From Gordonia paraffinivorans NBRC 108238 (GTDB lineage: Bacteria; Actinomycetota; Actinomycetes; Mycobacteriales; Mycobacteriaceae), in contig NZ_BAOQ01000010.1 of assembly GCF_000344155.1 (NCBI RefSeq), positions 1 through 51,587 of the forward strand: a DNA stretch of 51,587 nucleotides, written 5' to 3'. Shown here piece by piece: positions 18,581 to 27,509 of this stretch; within the stretch, counting starts at the first letter, position 1, and each line of letters opens with the position of its first letter. The notes below the pieces were generated by a model, which was given only the letters and a program-made list of their open reading frames with translations, was not told where the DNA came from and ran no database searches. Position numbers and translations under genes: made by a program.

Positions 18581-19408
18581 TCAGCTCCGCTCGTCGGCGG
18601 CGGTCACGAAGTCGATGAGCTCCTCGACCGAGCGCAGAAGCGGGACCTCGAGATCGCGGAAGCTGCTGACACCGCCGAGGACCCGGCGCCAACCGTCGCG
18701 CGGATCGCCCCAGCCCAGTGCCTCGCACACGCCCGTCTTCCAATCCGTGCCCCGCGGGATCCGCGGCCACGCGTCGATCTTCACCGACGCGGGCTTCACC
18801 GCCTCCCACACGTCGATGTAGGGGTGGCCGCAGACGAGGACGTGCTCCCCGACCTCGGCGGTCAGGTTGGCCTCCTTGGACCCGGCCACCAGATGGTCGA
18901 CGAGGACCCCGGCCCGGCGATGTGGCGCCGGCTGGAACTCGGCGAGGGCGTCGGCGAGGTTGTCGAGGCCGTCGAGGCTCTCGACCACCACGCCTTCGGC
19001 GCGCAAGTCGTCACCCCACACCCGCTCGAGCAGGGTCGCGTCGTGCACGCCCTCGACGAAGATGCGGCTCGCCCGTGCAGTCCGCGCCCGCGTCTTGGGA
19101 GCCGCGCGCGAACCCGACGCCGTCATCGCCGGCCGCTGCGGCCCGCGGACGCGAGGACGGACCAGGGTCACCGGACGGCCGTCGATGAGGAAGGCCCCGG
19201 GATGCATGAGGAACACGCGCGTACGCCCGTGACGGTCCTCGAGGCGCACCATGTCCCCGGAATAGCTCTTCTCCAGGCCCACGACCGCGCCGCAGAATCC
19301 GGTGGCGGCGTCCTCGACGACAAGGTCGCGTTCCGCGGCGACCTCCGGAGGACGCGGCTTGGCCCGCCTGGGCTGGGAGAGCACGTCGCGCCCGTACCGG
19401 TCATCCAT
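18581..19408 (-). CDS. DUF3097 family protein
   Basis: A 275-residue soluble protein of a conserved actinobacterial family, Rv1486c-like. It has DRYGRDVLSQPRRAKPRPPE at the N-terminus, then GFCGAVVGLEKSYSGDMVRLEDRHGRTRVF (in pieces), and a Toprim-like second half: IFVEGVHDATLLERVWGDDL, GVLVDHLVAGSKEANLT and VLVCGHPYIDVWEAVKP. The VEG-D and LVDH-type acidic pattern suggests a nucleic-acid-related role, but the activity is not established. The ATG at 19408 is chosen because it immediately precedes the conserved DRYG; in-frame starts at 19417 and further upstream are possible. It ends 40 bases before the NfeD gene on the same strand. Confidence 0.8.
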   Translation of the reverse strand: MDDRYGRDVLSQPRRAKPRPPEVAAERDLVVEDAATGFCGAVVGLEKSYSGDMVRLEDRHGRTRVFLMHPGAFLIDGRPVTLVRPRVRGPQRPAMTASGSRAAPKTRARTARASRIFVEGVHDATLLERVWGDDLRAEGVVVESLDGLDNLADALAEFQPAPHRRAGVLVDHLVAGSKEANLTAEVGEHVLVCGHPYIDVWEAVKPASVKIDAWPRIPRGTDWKTGVCEALGWGDPRDGWRRVLGGVSSFRDLEVPLLRSVEELIDFVTAADERS

Positions 19409-19570
19409 TCCGACCATCACCTCGTTCACCACTGGAGACTTCACCTGCGGGACATTCACTTCTGTCACTTGCGTCCCACGCGTTGACGACCAACACCGTA
19501 TTCGCCCTCGCGCCCGCAGTCTGGTTGCCACGCCCGGAGGCGGTCACGAGTGCGGCGTATCCTCCACTTG

Positions 19571-20401
19571 ATGAGAAGCAGCAGGACCCTGACGCACACC
19601 GCCGCATGGCCCACCTGCGCGCTCGGCGCATGGGGGGCCGCCCGGCTCACCGGACGCTGCTCCCCCGACGACGTGATCGCCGCACTCGCCGAGTCCGCCG
19701 ACCGTCACACCGTGCTTCACGAGGAAGCCGGTGACACAACCGATTCCGGCAACGGCGTGCTGGAACTGCTGTCGATCCTGCGTCCCGCCCGCGGCCTCGC
19801 GGTGCGCCTGCCGTCGACCGGTGACCCGCAGGGTCTCCCGCCGCATCCGGCGACCTCCAAGGCACTGCTCGCCGGCGAGGTGCTGCTGGTGGACGAGGGC
19901 GATACCGCGGGCACCCTGGCACTGGTCCCCGAGCTCGACACCTTCGACACCGACCCGCCGTACGTGCTCTGCCGGTGGTCGGTTTTGCGTTACGACACGC
20001 GTCTCGACCTGGGCCACCTGCTGACCGCGGGCCCGTCGGCCGGCGACCTGGAATACGAACTGCGGCAGGCGGTCGCGGAGGCGACGACGATCATCGGCGG
20101 CCTCGGGAACCGGCGGTCGGTGGATCTGGCCGACCTGCGGAAGGACCTCGCGGCGCGCACCGCCCGCCACCGGGTCGACCTGCCGCCCCACTCCCTCGAC
20201 GCCCGCTCCACCCGGCTGATCGACACCGCGGCACAGGTCGAGGCCATCGTCGACCTCGCCGTCGCTCGCGGCGTCGAGGTCGGAGACACGGCGGGACAAT
20301 GGGATTCAGGCGACTCCGCACTGCGCAGGCTGCAGTCGCTCACCCGTGCGGCGCGTGCCGCCGCGGTGAATCACACGATCGGAGAGCTGCTGCGGGACTG
20401 A
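19571..20401 (+). CDS. Uncharacterised protein
   Basis: I do not recognise this 276-residue protein. It has no signal peptide and no clear membrane helix. The N-terminal TAAWPTCALGAWGAARLTG is mildly hydrophobic. A middle region with LRPARGLAVRLPSTGDPQGL and LAGEVLLVDEGDTAGTLALVPE, and an Arg-rich helical C-terminus (LRRLQSLTRAARAAAVNHTIGELLRD, in pieces) are visible. The ATG at 19571 is chosen because TATCCT lies seven bases before it, consistent with a leaderless mRNA; a GTG at 19550 is possible. It is divergent from DUF3097, and its 3' end overlaps the convergent GNAT gene by 31 bases. It interrupts the DUF3097-cpfC order otherwise shared with M. tuberculosis. Confidence 0.65.
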   Translation: MRSSRTLTHTAAWPTCALGAWGAARLTGRCSPDDVIAALAESADRHTVLHEEAGDTTDSGNGVLELLSILRPARGLAVRLPSTGDPQGLPPHPATSKALLAGEVLLVDEGDTAGTLALVPELDTFDTDPPYVLCRWSVLRYDTRLDLGHLLTAGPSAGDLEYELRQAVAEATTIIGGLGNRRSVDLADLRKDLAARTARHRVDLPPHSLDARSTRLIDTAAQVEAIVDLAVARGVEVGDTAGQWDSGDSALRRLQSLTRAARAAAVNHTIGELLRD

Positions 20402-21027
20402 CGGAGTTCCACCCGCGCCGGTCTCGGCGGACGTTCGGACTCGATGCCGTACAGGGCGATCCCGTGGAAGTCAACGGTCGCGAAATCAGTTGCGTTCCAT
20501 ACCGAGCAGAACCATTCGCGTAACCGCGGGGAACCTGTCCAGGCGTAGTACGGGCGGCAGGTCTCCGCGCAGAAGCGCTCCACCCGGCGAACCAGTTCGA
20601 CGAGGGTGTCACCGCCGCGCGCCTCGGGCGCGACGACGGCGATGCGGAGGTTGACGGCATCCGGCACCGGAACGGGCAGTTGCGGACTCGTCAGCCAGGC
20701 AGCTAGTCGTTCCCGGACGCCGGGAATGCGTGCGACGCGGACGAAGTCGTCGGGCGTCAGCAGCGGCGTGCCGTCGGGTGTGAGATCGGCGTCGTGCGGC
20801 TGCCACACCAGTGCGCCGACGAGGCGGCCGCTCTCGCGGGCACCCAGAACGTAACCCGCATTCAGATACGGCCGCACCAGGATCTCTGCCAGCCAGGCAC
20901 GCAATTCGCGATCCGAAAGGTGCTCACCGAGCACCCAAGAATACAGCGGGATTTCGTCGACACTCGCCGAGAGGAGTTCGACGACCGAGCTGAGATCGGC
21001 CCGGATCAGGATTCCAACCTCTGTCAT
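20371..21027 (-). CDS. GNAT-like acetyltransferase of a small-peptide cassette
   Basis: A 218-residue protein with the GNAT layout: an N-terminal helix pair (SSVVELLSASVDEIPLYSWVLG), the strand pair YVLGARESGRLVGALVWQP (about residues 59-77), and motif A LRIAVVAPEARGGDTLVEL (about 128-145), where the acetyl-CoA loop is the degenerate ARGGDT. A C-terminal part YYAWTGSPRLREWFCSVWNAT follows. Family membership is moderately secure; the substrate is unknown. The ATG at 21027 has GGGAGCAGG upstream. It follows a 34-codon gene on the same strand with a 13-bp hairpin between them. That layout suggests the enzyme acts on the peptide, which is inference. The last 31 bases overlap a convergent gene. 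Confidence 0.68.
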   Translation of the reverse strand: MTEVGILIRADLSSVVELLSASVDEIPLYSWVLGEHLSDRELRAWLAEILVRPYLNAGYVLGARESGRLVGALVWQPHDADLTPDGTPLLTPDDFVRVARIPGVRERLAAWLTSPQLPVPVPDAVNLRIAVVAPEARGGDTLVELVRRVERFCAETCRPYYAWTGSPRLREWFCSVWNATDFATVDFHGIALYGIESERPPRPARVELRQSRSSSPIV

Positions 21028-21035
21028 CACCTGCT

Positions 21036-21072
21036 CCCGGGTGGGCCGCATCGGGAAAACGGCCCACCCGGG
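21036..21072 (-). terminator. Intercistronic hairpin, possible attenuator
   Basis: CCCGGGTGGGCCG and CGGCCCACCCGGG (21036-21048 and 21060-21072) form a 13-bp perfect stem with an 11-base loop containing TTTT in the transcript. It lies after the 34-codon gene and its 3' arm runs into the GNAT ribosome-binding site. It could lower GNAT expression relative to the peptide by partial termination, by RNA stabilisation, or by hiding the ribosome-binding site. Confidence 0.6.
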
Positions 21073-21093
21073 AAATCGCGTGTGTAGTGGGGA

Positions 21094-21198
21094 CTACACC
21101 GGATCGCCGTCGTCACTGCCGCCACTCGAGCCGGAGAAGAGCGTGTCGAGAATCGGGCCGAGGATGTCGATCTCCAGACGGATTGGACGTTCTGCCAT
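21094..21198 (-). CDS. 34-residue peptide gene upstream of GNAT
   Basis: An ATG at 21198 preceded by GAGAGAGGAAC opens a 34-codon frame ending in TAG. The product starts MAERPIRLEIDILGPI, with alternating charged and hydrophobic residues, and ends SGSSGGSDDGDPV, a Ser/Gly/Asp-rich tail without Cys. This two-part shape resembles a leader plus a polar tail. I know no family that matches. It sits 66 bases before the GNAT gene, separated by a stable hairpin, and lies in visibly AT-richer DNA than its surroundings. The strong ribosome-binding site is the main evidence that it is translated. Confidence 0.5.
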   Translation of the reverse strand: MAERPIRLEIDILGPILDTLFSGSSGGSDDGDPV

Positions 21199-21214
21199 GG
21201 GAGTTCCTCTCTCG

Positions 21215-21289
21215 CTACTTGCCAGCCCAGTAAGGACCGTGCGAGACGAGCATCACATTTCGTTCTCGGATGTGAAACCAAGTCTCCAT
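21215..21289 (-). CDS. Possible 24-residue leader peptide
   Basis: An ATG at 21289 opens a 24-codon frame (METWFHIRERN to SHGPYWAGK) ending in TAG 16 bases before the next start. The stop is immediately followed by the ribosome-binding site of the 34-codon gene. It has no good ribosome-binding site of its own, although AT-rich, promoter-like DNA lies just upstream. An inner ATG at codon 13 is an alternative start. It may be a translated leader, a second peptide or chance. Confidence 0.2.
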   Translation of the reverse strand: METWFHIRERNVMLVSHGPYWAGK

Positions 21290-21320
21290 ATGTCGTTATA
21301 CACTCGTTACATATACGCGC
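21286..21320 (-). promoter_or_regulatory. AT-rich promoter/operator candidate of the peptide-GNAT cassette
   Basis: ATATGT (21288-21293) and ACATAT (21309-21314) form an inverted repeat around TATAAC on the minus strand (21295-21300), a -10-like element. TCGTTA is also directly repeated 11 bases apart. This stretch is strikingly AT-rich against the ~70% GC surroundings. I cannot place a convincing -35. Confidence 0.35.
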
Positions 21321-21431
21321 GAGTTTTCTTCTCCCCGGAGAAGGATTCGCCCACTGGGTCATTCGTCCAAGAGCGATTCCATGGAAATGGCGCTGCGACC
21401 GCACAGGAAATCGCGACTTCAGGGAAAGAAC

Positions 21432-21449
21432 CGCAGGTCGGAACCTGCG
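21432..21449 (-). terminator. Terminator after cpfC
   Basis: On the minus strand CGCAGGT-TCCG-ACCTGCG is a perfect 7-bp stem with a tetraloop, followed by GTTCTTTCCCT. It lies about 50 bases after the cpfC stop and would insulate the fabG1-inhA-cpfC operon from the peptide-GNAT cassette. Confidence 0.65.
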
Positions 21450-21499
21450 AACCCGACCCGAACTCGCGATTGTGCGGGGGCTGGGAATCCCGGCGGCGC

Positions 21500-22582
21500 T
21501 TACCGGCGGGGCCGCGCCGGGCGCTTCACCGGGACGCAGCACCGGTCGCGGCATACGCGCCCGTTGTCGCCGCATCCCATCGCGCCGAGGTCCCCGCCGC
21601 CGTCGGCGTAGGCCTGCACGAGCTCGCCGATCATCTCGATGAACCGCGGATCGGTCCCCACCGTGTCGGCGCGGACGTAGTCCATCCCGAGCCGCTGCGC
21701 GACCTCGGCCGCCTCGTTGTCGAGATCCCAGACCACCTCGAGGTGATCGGAGATGAACCCGACCGGGTACACGACGACACGCCGAATTCCCTGCGCGGCA
21801 AGGTCTTCGAGGTGATCGCAGATGTCGGGTTCGAGCCACGGGATCTGCGGCGGACCCGAACGGGACTGCCACACCTGATCGAAGTCGCGGATGCCCAGGG
21901 CGTCGGCGACGGCCTTCGACGCGGCCATGACCTGACGCGAGTACAGTCCCCCGCCCTCGGCGGCCGGCCCGGAGGCCGCGTCGGCGGAACTCGGCACGGA
22001 GTGCGCGGTGAACACCAGACGCACAGGCTCCTCGGAATCGCCGAGCGACTCCAGGGCGCGCCGCACCGAATCGGCACCCGCGGCCACGAACGACGGATGC
22101 GACCAGTACTGCGGGAGTTTGCGCAGCAGGACGCCGCCCTCCGGGGTGGTGCTCGCCGGCTCGCGCTCGGCGAGCGCCGCGAGGGCCCGGTCGATGTCCT
22201 CGTGGTACTGCCGGCACCCCGAGTAGCCGCCCCATGCCGAGGTCGGGAAGACGAGAATCCGGCGGTGCCCGGCCCGGTACATCTCGGCGAGGGCGTCCTC
22301 GGCCATCGGATGCCAGTTGCGGTTGCCGAAGTACACCGGCAGATCCAGTCCGCGCCGGGCCAACTCCGCCCGCAACGCCTCGATCATGTCCAGGTTCAGC
22401 CGGTTGATGGGCGAGACCCCGCCGAAGTGGAAGTAGTGCTCGGCCACCGCCTCGAGGCGTTCCCGCGGGATACCGCGACCCCGGGTGACGTTCTCCAGGA
22501 ACGGGATCACGTCGTCGGGACCGTCGGGACCGCCGAAGGACAGGAACAGGACGGAGTCGAACGGGCTGCTCACGCCGATCAC
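21500..22582 (-). CDS. cpfC: Coproporphyrin III ferrochelatase with [2Fe-2S] cysteines
   Basis: A 360-residue ferrochelatase (older name hemH/hemZ). In Actinobacteria it inserts iron into coproporphyrin III in the coproporphyrin-dependent haem pathway. Seen are [16 protein letters not shown] at the N-terminus, [35 protein letters not shown] (catalytic His) and [16 protein letters not shown]. Cys in [11 protein letters not shown] and the C-terminal [13 protein letters not shown] match the 2Fe-2S ligand pattern known for actinobacterial ferrochelatases. The GTG at 22582 overlaps the inhA stop (GTGA); a GTG at 22573 is the alternative. It is the third gene of fabG1-inhA-cpfC, as in M. tuberculosis. 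Confidence 0.94.
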   Translation of the reverse strand: MIGVSSPFDSVLFLSFGGPDGPDDVIPFLENVTRGRGIPRERLEAVAEHYFHFGGVSPINRLNLDMIEALRAELARRGLDLPVYFGNRNWHPMAEDALAEMYRAGHRRILVFPTSAWGGYSGCRQYHEDIDRALAALAEREPASTTPEGGVLLRKLPQYWSHPSFVAAGADSVRRALESLGDSEEPVRLVFTAHSVPSSADAASGPAAEGGGLYSRQVMAASKAVADALGIRDFDQVWQSRSGPPQIPWLEPDICDHLEDLAAQGIRRVVVYPVGFISDHLEVVWDLDNEAAEVAQRLGMDYVRADTVGTDPRFIEMIGELVQAYADGGGDLGAMGCGDNGRVCRDRCCVPVKRPARPRR

Positions 22583-23418
22583 GACCCGGAGGTCATGCCC
22601 TCCGGGAACCAGGTGTTGTGGCTCGCGCCGCCGTCGACGTAGACGATCGAGCCGGTGGTGCCGGGCAGCCAGTCGCTGAGCAGCGCGCACACCGACTTCG
22701 CGACCACGGTCGGGTCGTCGACGTCCCAGCCGATGGGCGAGGCGCCGTCCCAGTACTCGTTGAGCATGTTGAGCTGCTTGGCGTCGTCGGTGGCGGTGCC
22801 GGCGATGGCCTTGGCGGCAAGGGTCTTGATCGGACCGGCGGCGACGAGGTTGGAGCGGATCTTCTTGGCGTAGCCCACTTCCCGGGCCACGTAGCGGTTG
22901 ACCGACTCCAGCGCGGCTTTGGCCACGCCCATCCAGTTGTAGTACGGCATCGCGGTGCGCGGATCGAAGTCCATGCCGACGATCGAGCCGCCCTCGTTCA
23001 TGACGGGCAGCACGGCGCGGGCCAGCGAGGCGTAGCTCCAGGCGGAGATCTCGAAGGCCTTCGCCGCGTCGGGGCCGGGACCCTCGAGGAACGGCTTGGC
23101 CTCGGGACCCATGAGGGTGCGCGGGGCGAACGCGATCGAGTGCAGGACGCCGTCGATGCCCTGCGGGGCGAGCTCGCGCACCTTGTCGGCGAGCGCGGCG
23201 AGGTCCTCTTCACTGGTGACGTCGAGTCCGATGGCCGGCGGCACCTCCTTCGGCAGGCGCTTGGCGATCCGGTCGATCAGCCGCAGGCGCTCGGGGATGC
23301 CGGTGATGATCACCGTCGCGCCCTGCTCCTGCGCCATGGCGGCGGCATGGAAGGCGATCGACGCATCGGTGATGATGCCCGTGATGAGGACGGTCTTCCC
23401 GTCCAGGATTCCGCTCAC
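22579..23418 (-). CDS. inhA: NADH-dependent enoyl-ACP reductase InhA
   Basis: A 279-residue FAS-II enoyl reductase needed for mycolic-acid chain elongation. It has [21 protein letters not shown] (in pieces), the active-site triad region [14 protein letters not shown] (Tyr160, Lys167) and Phe in [10 protein letters not shown]. Ser94 and Ile21, positions changed in isoniazid-resistant M. tuberculosis, are in the wild-type state here (HSIAFAP; TDASIAF). [14 protein letters not shown] and [13 protein letters not shown] close the fold. The GTG start at 23418 has AGGAG nine bases upstream. The gene lies 58 bases after fabG1 and overlaps cpfC by four bases. Confidence 0.96.
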   Translation of the reverse strand: MSGILDGKTVLITGIITDASIAFHAAAMAQEQGATVIITGIPERLRLIDRIAKRLPKEVPPAIGLDVTSEEDLAALADKVRELAPQGIDGVLHSIAFAPRTLMGPEAKPFLEGPGPDAAKAFEISAWSYASLARAVLPVMNEGGSIVGMDFDPRTAMPYYNWMGVAKAALESVNRYVAREVGYAKKIRSNLVAAGPIKTLAAKAIAGTATDDAKQLNMLNEYWDGASPIGWDVDDPTVVAKSVCALLSDWLPGTTGSIVYVDGGASHNTWFPEGMTSGS

Positions 23419-23476
23419 GAAAGTGTGCTCCTGCTCGACGATGATGGGTGGGGTCGGTCTCGGGTGCCGGGCGGGG

Positions 23477-24217
<741 letters not shown>

Positions 24218-24219
24218 CT

Positions 24220-24225
24220 AACCTA
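24220..24225 (-). promoter_or_regulatory. -10 element of fabG1-inhA-cpfC
   Basis: On the minus strand GATAGGTTAGACACTC precedes the fabG1 ATG, with TAGGTT at -14 to -9. From memory, the M. tuberculosis fabG1-inhA promoter has the same GATAGGTT just before its start, where the -15 and -8 resistance mutations fall. No TTGACA-like -35 is visible. Confidence 0.7.
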
Positions 24226-24263
24226 TCCGTTCTCTCAGGGCCGACGGCGCGGTGGTCGGCAGA

Positions 24264-25232
24264 TCAGGGCAACCGTCGGTTGATGGCGAGGGCGGCGAAC
24301 GCCGACACCAGCGCCAACAGCGTGCCGGCGATCAGCCACGGTCTCGAATTGTCCCCTCGACGCGTCTCGTAACCGATCTCGTTCTGGAGTTTCTCGTACA
24401 CCTTGTTGAGCTCGTCGAGGCTCGACGCGGTGAAGAAGTCGCCACCCGACAGGTTCGCGATCTTGCGGAGCGAGTCGTCGTCGACAGGGACCGGCACCCG
24501 GTCGCCCTCGAGTTCGACGGTGCCGGTGCGCGTGCCGAAGGAGATGGTGGAGACCGGGATCCCCTCCTCCTTCGCCTTGCGCGCGGCGGTGAAGGCACCG
24601 CGGGGGTCGTCGGGATTGTCCGGCACGGTCTCCTTGCCGTCGGACAGCAGGACGATGCGGGCCGGCGGGGCCGCGTCCCCACCCCCGAGCACCGCGTTGA
24701 GCGTGTTGATCTGCTGCAGCGCGGCGAAGATGCCCTCACCGGTCGCGGTCTTGTCGTCGAGGCGCAGCTTGTCCACGGCGACCTTCGTGGCGTTGTGGTC
24801 CGGCGTGGGCGAGACCAGGCTCGCCGCGGTGCCGGCAAACGAGATGAGGCCGAGGTTGATGCCGTCGGTCAGCTCGTCGGCGAACTTCTTGGCCGCCTCC
24901 TGCGCCGCGCGGATGCGGGACGGCGCGACGTCGGTGGCGTTCATCGACCGCGACACGTCCATGACGAGGATGACCGTCGCCTTGTTCCGCGGGACCTTGC
25001 GGTCGGCCTGCGGGCCGGCCAGCGCCACCGTCAGCAGGACGAGCGCGACGACCAGCAGTGCGACCGGCAGATGCCGCAACCTGTTGCGCTCCGGCGGCGC
25101 GACCGACTTGAGCAGGTCGAGATTGGCGAACGTCAGCGCACGCTGCCTGCGCTTGCGCAGCATGTAGACGTACGCCGCGACCAGCAGGGCCACGACCGGG
25201 AGCAGCAGCAGCCACCAGGGACTCGACAGCAT
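24264..25232 (-). CDS. VWA-domain membrane protein (BatA/Rv1481-like)
   Basis: A 322-residue protein with two N-terminal membrane helices ([20 protein letters not shown] and [19 protein letters not shown]) and one at the C-terminus ([20 protein letters not shown]), around a von Willebrand A domain. The MIDAS motif DVSRS is intact (Asp92, Ser94, Ser96), with [11 protein letters not shown] and [14 protein letters not shown] completing it. The MoxR-DUF58-VWA set is a chaperone-like system linked to envelope or metal-centre assembly; the client is unknown. The ATG at 25232 lies three bases after the DUF58 stop, so the three genes form an operon. Confidence 0.9.
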   Translation of the reverse strand: MLSSPWWLLLLPVVALLVAAYVYMLRKRRQRALTFANLDLLKSVAPPERNRLRHLPVALLVVALVLLTVALAGPQADRKVPRNKATVILVMDVSRSMNATDVAPSRIRAAQEAAKKFADELTDGINLGLISFAGTAASLVSPTPDHNATKVAVDKLRLDDKTATGEGIFAALQQINTLNAVLGGGDAAPPARIVLLSDGKETVPDNPDDPRGAFTAARKAKEEGIPVSTISFGTRTGTVELEGDRVPVPVDDDSLRKIANLSGGDFFTASSLDELNKVYEKLQNEIGYETRRGDNSRPWLIAGTLLALVSAFAALAINRRLP

Positions 25233-25235
25233 CGG

Positions 25236-26174
25236 CTACCCCACCCCCGCTGCCAGACCCCGACGCCGCTGGGCGACGAACTTCACCATGTCGGCGATCC
25301 ATTCGCGGTCGGTGCGCAGCGTGAGCGTCGGTCCGCCGCAGCTGCGGATCGTCCGGTGCACCTTCTGCTGGTGCGCCCGGGCGGCGGCCGCGAAGTCGCG
25401 TCGGAGGTCCTCGGTGACGGTCACGTCGCGGATCTCCCCCGACTCCGCGTCGGCGAGGGTGACCTCGCCGATGGCGGGCAGTTCGAGATCGCGCGGGTCG
25501 AGGACCTCGATGGCGAGCAGCTCGTGATGGGCGCCGATCGCGCGCAGGGAGCGCTCCCAGTCGATCGGGCCGAGGAAGTCGCTGATGATCACGGCGAGTC
25601 CGCGCCGGCGCTGCGGGCGGCGCAGGGCCTCGATGCCCGCCTTGAGGTCGCCGCGCACGCCGGGCGCGCTGCGCCGAGTCGTCGCGATGGCCTTCAGCAG
25701 GTTCTGGGCGTGGGCCCGGCCGGCCCGGGCGGGCACCCGGACGACGTCGTCGCCGGTGACGACCAGTGCGCCGTGGCGGTTTCCGCCGCCGGTGGTCAGG
25801 TGCACGATCGCCGCGGCGGCCGCGACCGCGAGGTCGCGCTTGGTGCACTCCGCGGTGCCGAAGTCCAGGCTCGCCGACGCGTCCACGACCAGCCACGTCT
25901 CCAACTCGCGATCGGCGATCATCTGGCGGACGTGCGGTTGGGTGGTGCGGGCGGTCACCGACCACTCCATGCGGCGGACGTCGTCGCCGGGCTGGTAGGC
26001 GCGCGCCTCCCCCGGCTCCGACCCCGGTCCCGGGATCAGGCCGAGGTGCTCGCCCTGCAGCACGCCGTCGAGCTTTCGCCGGACGGAGAGCTCCAGCATC
26101 TTCAGAGCCGCGGTGAGCTGGGGCTCCTCGAGCAGCCCGGCACCGAGGCTCGGCAGGTCGCGATTAGCCGCCAT
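25236..26174 (-). CDS. DUF58 domain protein (Rv1480-like)
   Basis: A 312-residue soluble protein. The DUF58 signature PGSEPGEARAYQPGDDVRRMEWSVTART (in pieces) is at about residues 48-77. A VWA-like fold follows: WLVVDASASLDFG (an altered MIDAS, DASAS), GLAVIISDFLGPIDWERSL and ELLAIEVLDPRD. It acts with the MoxR ATPase upstream and the VWA protein downstream. The ATG at 26174 overlaps the MoxR stop by 11 bases. No membrane segment is seen. The biochemical role of DUF58 proteins is not settled. Confidence 0.9.
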   Translation of the reverse strand: MAANRDLPSLGAGLLEEPQLTAALKMLELSVRRKLDGVLQGEHLGLIPGPGSEPGEARAYQPGDDVRRMEWSVTARTTQPHVRQMIADRELETWLVVDASASLDFGTAECTKRDLAVAAAAAIVHLTTGGGNRHGALVVTGDDVVRVPARAGRAHAQNLLKAIATTRRSAPGVRGDLKAGIEALRRPQRRRGLAVIISDFLGPIDWERSLRAIGAHHELLAIEVLDPRDLELPAIGEVTLADAESGEIRDVTVTEDLRRDFAAAARAHQQKVHRTIRSCGGPTLTLRTDREWIADMVKFVAQRRRGLAAGVG

Positions 26175-27372
26175 ACCGTGGCGAATTCGGGCTCACCGGG
26201 CCGGCGTTCTGCGAAGCCTGCTGCGCGCCATAGCCGTTGGCGCCCTGCGGGGCCGCCTGGTTCTGGGGCGGCTGCTGGGGTGCCTGGTTCTGGGGCGCCT
26301 GGCCCTGGGGCGAGCCGTAGGGCCCGGCGACCGGCTGCGCGCCGACCTGCGGCAACCCGACGGTCTGCAGGACGCGGGTGATGACCGTGTCGGCGTCGAC
26401 CTCGTCGGCCAGCGCGTCGTAGGACAGCACCAGGCGGTGGCGCAGGACGTCCGGCATGATCTCGACGACGTCCTGCGGGATCACGTAGTCGCGGCCGCGG
26501 ACGAGCGCGAGGGCGCGCGAGGCCGCCACGATGCCGAGGGTGGCGCGCGGCGACGCGCCGTAGGACAGCCACGACGCGACGTCGTGGAGGCCGAGTTCGG
26601 CCGGACGACGGGTTGCGTTGATGACCCGGACGACGTAGTCGACGAGGGCGTGGTGGACGAAGACGTTCGCCGCGGTCTTCTGCAGCCTCAGCATCGCCGC
26701 CGGGTCGAGGACCTGCGAGGCGGTCGGCGGGACGTTGCCCATGCGGTAGACGATCTCGCGCTCCTCCTCGACGGAGGGGTAGTCGACGAGCACCTTGAAC
26801 AGGAAGCGGTCGCGCTGCGCCTCCGGCAGCGGGTAGACGCCCTCGTTCTCGATCGGGTTCTGGGTCGCCATCACCAGGAACGGGTCGGGCATCGGGTAGG
26901 TCTTGCCGCCGATCGACACGTGCCGCTCGGCCATGACCTCCAGAAGCGCCGACTGCACCTTGGCCGGCGCGCGGTTGATCTCGTCGGCGAGCAGGAAGTT
27001 GGCGACCACCGGACCGAGTTCGGTGTCGAACTCCTCACGGCCCTGGCGGTAGATGCGCGTGCCGATGAGGTCGGTGGGCACCAGGTCCGGCGTGAACTGC
27101 ACGCGCGAGAAGGAACCGCCGACGACCTTCGCGAAGGTCTCGACCGCGAGCGTCTTGGCGACGCCGGGGACGCCTTCCAACAGGATGTGCCCGCGTGCGA
27201 GCAGACCCACCAGGATGCGCTCGACGAGCTGATCCTGACCGACGATGACACGCTTGACCTCGTAGATGGCCCGCTCGAGCAGCTTGACGTCGGAGTCGCT
27301 CAGGACCGACGGATCGGCGCCTGGCGCGGCCCGATCGGCGGCCGCCTTGTCGAGGGAGTGCGATTCGGTCAA
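26164..27372 (-). CDS. MoxR-family AAA+ ATPase (Rv1479-like)
   Basis: A 402-residue AAA+ ATPase. Walker A GVPGVAKT is at residues 67-74. FSRVQFTPDLVPTDLIGT, Walker B LLADEINRAPAKVQ, MATQNPIENEGVYPLPEAQRDRF (in pieces; sensor and pore regions) and an intact lid domain follow. The last ~60 residues are a Pro/Gln/Asn-rich low-complexity tail, probably disordered. A TTG start at 27372 is chosen because AGGAG lies six bases upstream; a longer in-frame ATG start at 27477 has no ribosome-binding site. It heads the MoxR-DUF58-VWA operon and lies just downstream of ripA. Confidence 0.92.
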   Translation of the reverse strand: MTESHSLDKAAADRAAPGADPSVLSDSDVKLLERAIYEVKRVIVGQDQLVERILVGLLARGHILLEGVPGVAKTLAVETFAKVVGGSFSRVQFTPDLVPTDLIGTRIYRQGREEFDTELGPVVANFLLADEINRAPAKVQSALLEVMAERHVSIGGKTYPMPDPFLVMATQNPIENEGVYPLPEAQRDRFLFKVLVDYPSVEEEREIVYRMGNVPPTASQVLDPAAMLRLQKTAANVFVHHALVDYVVRVINATRRPAELGLHDVASWLSYGASPRATLGIVAASRALALVRGRDYVIPQDVVEIMPDVLRHRLVLSYDALADEVDADTVITRVLQTVGLPQVGAQPVAGPYGSPQGQAPQNQAPQQPPQNQAAPQGANGYGAQQASQNAGPVSPNSPRYGG

Positions 27373-27509
27373 CCCGTGCTCCTGTTCGTCTGAACTCTGC
27401 TGCTCACCGGCGGGATCGCGAGAGACGCCCCCCGCGTGTCTGTGCCAGCCTAGTCGCGCGAGCTGAAAAGGTGCCAAGAAGACCGTCGGCGGTGTCGTCC
27501 GGACGACCC

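Larger units (their letters stand above)
21199..21499. other. 301-base gap between cpfC and the 34-codon gene
   Basis: Starting from cpfC the gap holds the cpfC terminator (21432-21449), then a 6-7-bp inverted repeat CTTCTCC/GGAGAAG near 21330, then the AT-rich promoter-like block (21286-21320), and a possible 24-codon frame. No longer gene is credible here. Confidence 0.6.

Noticed and set aside
20371..21198. Type II toxin-antitoxin system with a GNAT toxin
   Set aside because: The 34-residue upstream product has no ribbon-helix-helix or other antitoxin fold and is too short, and the GNAT is longer than typical TacT/AtaT toxins.
27493..27506. Palindrome GTCGTCCGGACGAC between ripA and MoxR as a terminator
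   Set aside because: Only five base pairs remain once a loop is allowed and no U-rich tail follows, so it is too weak to call.
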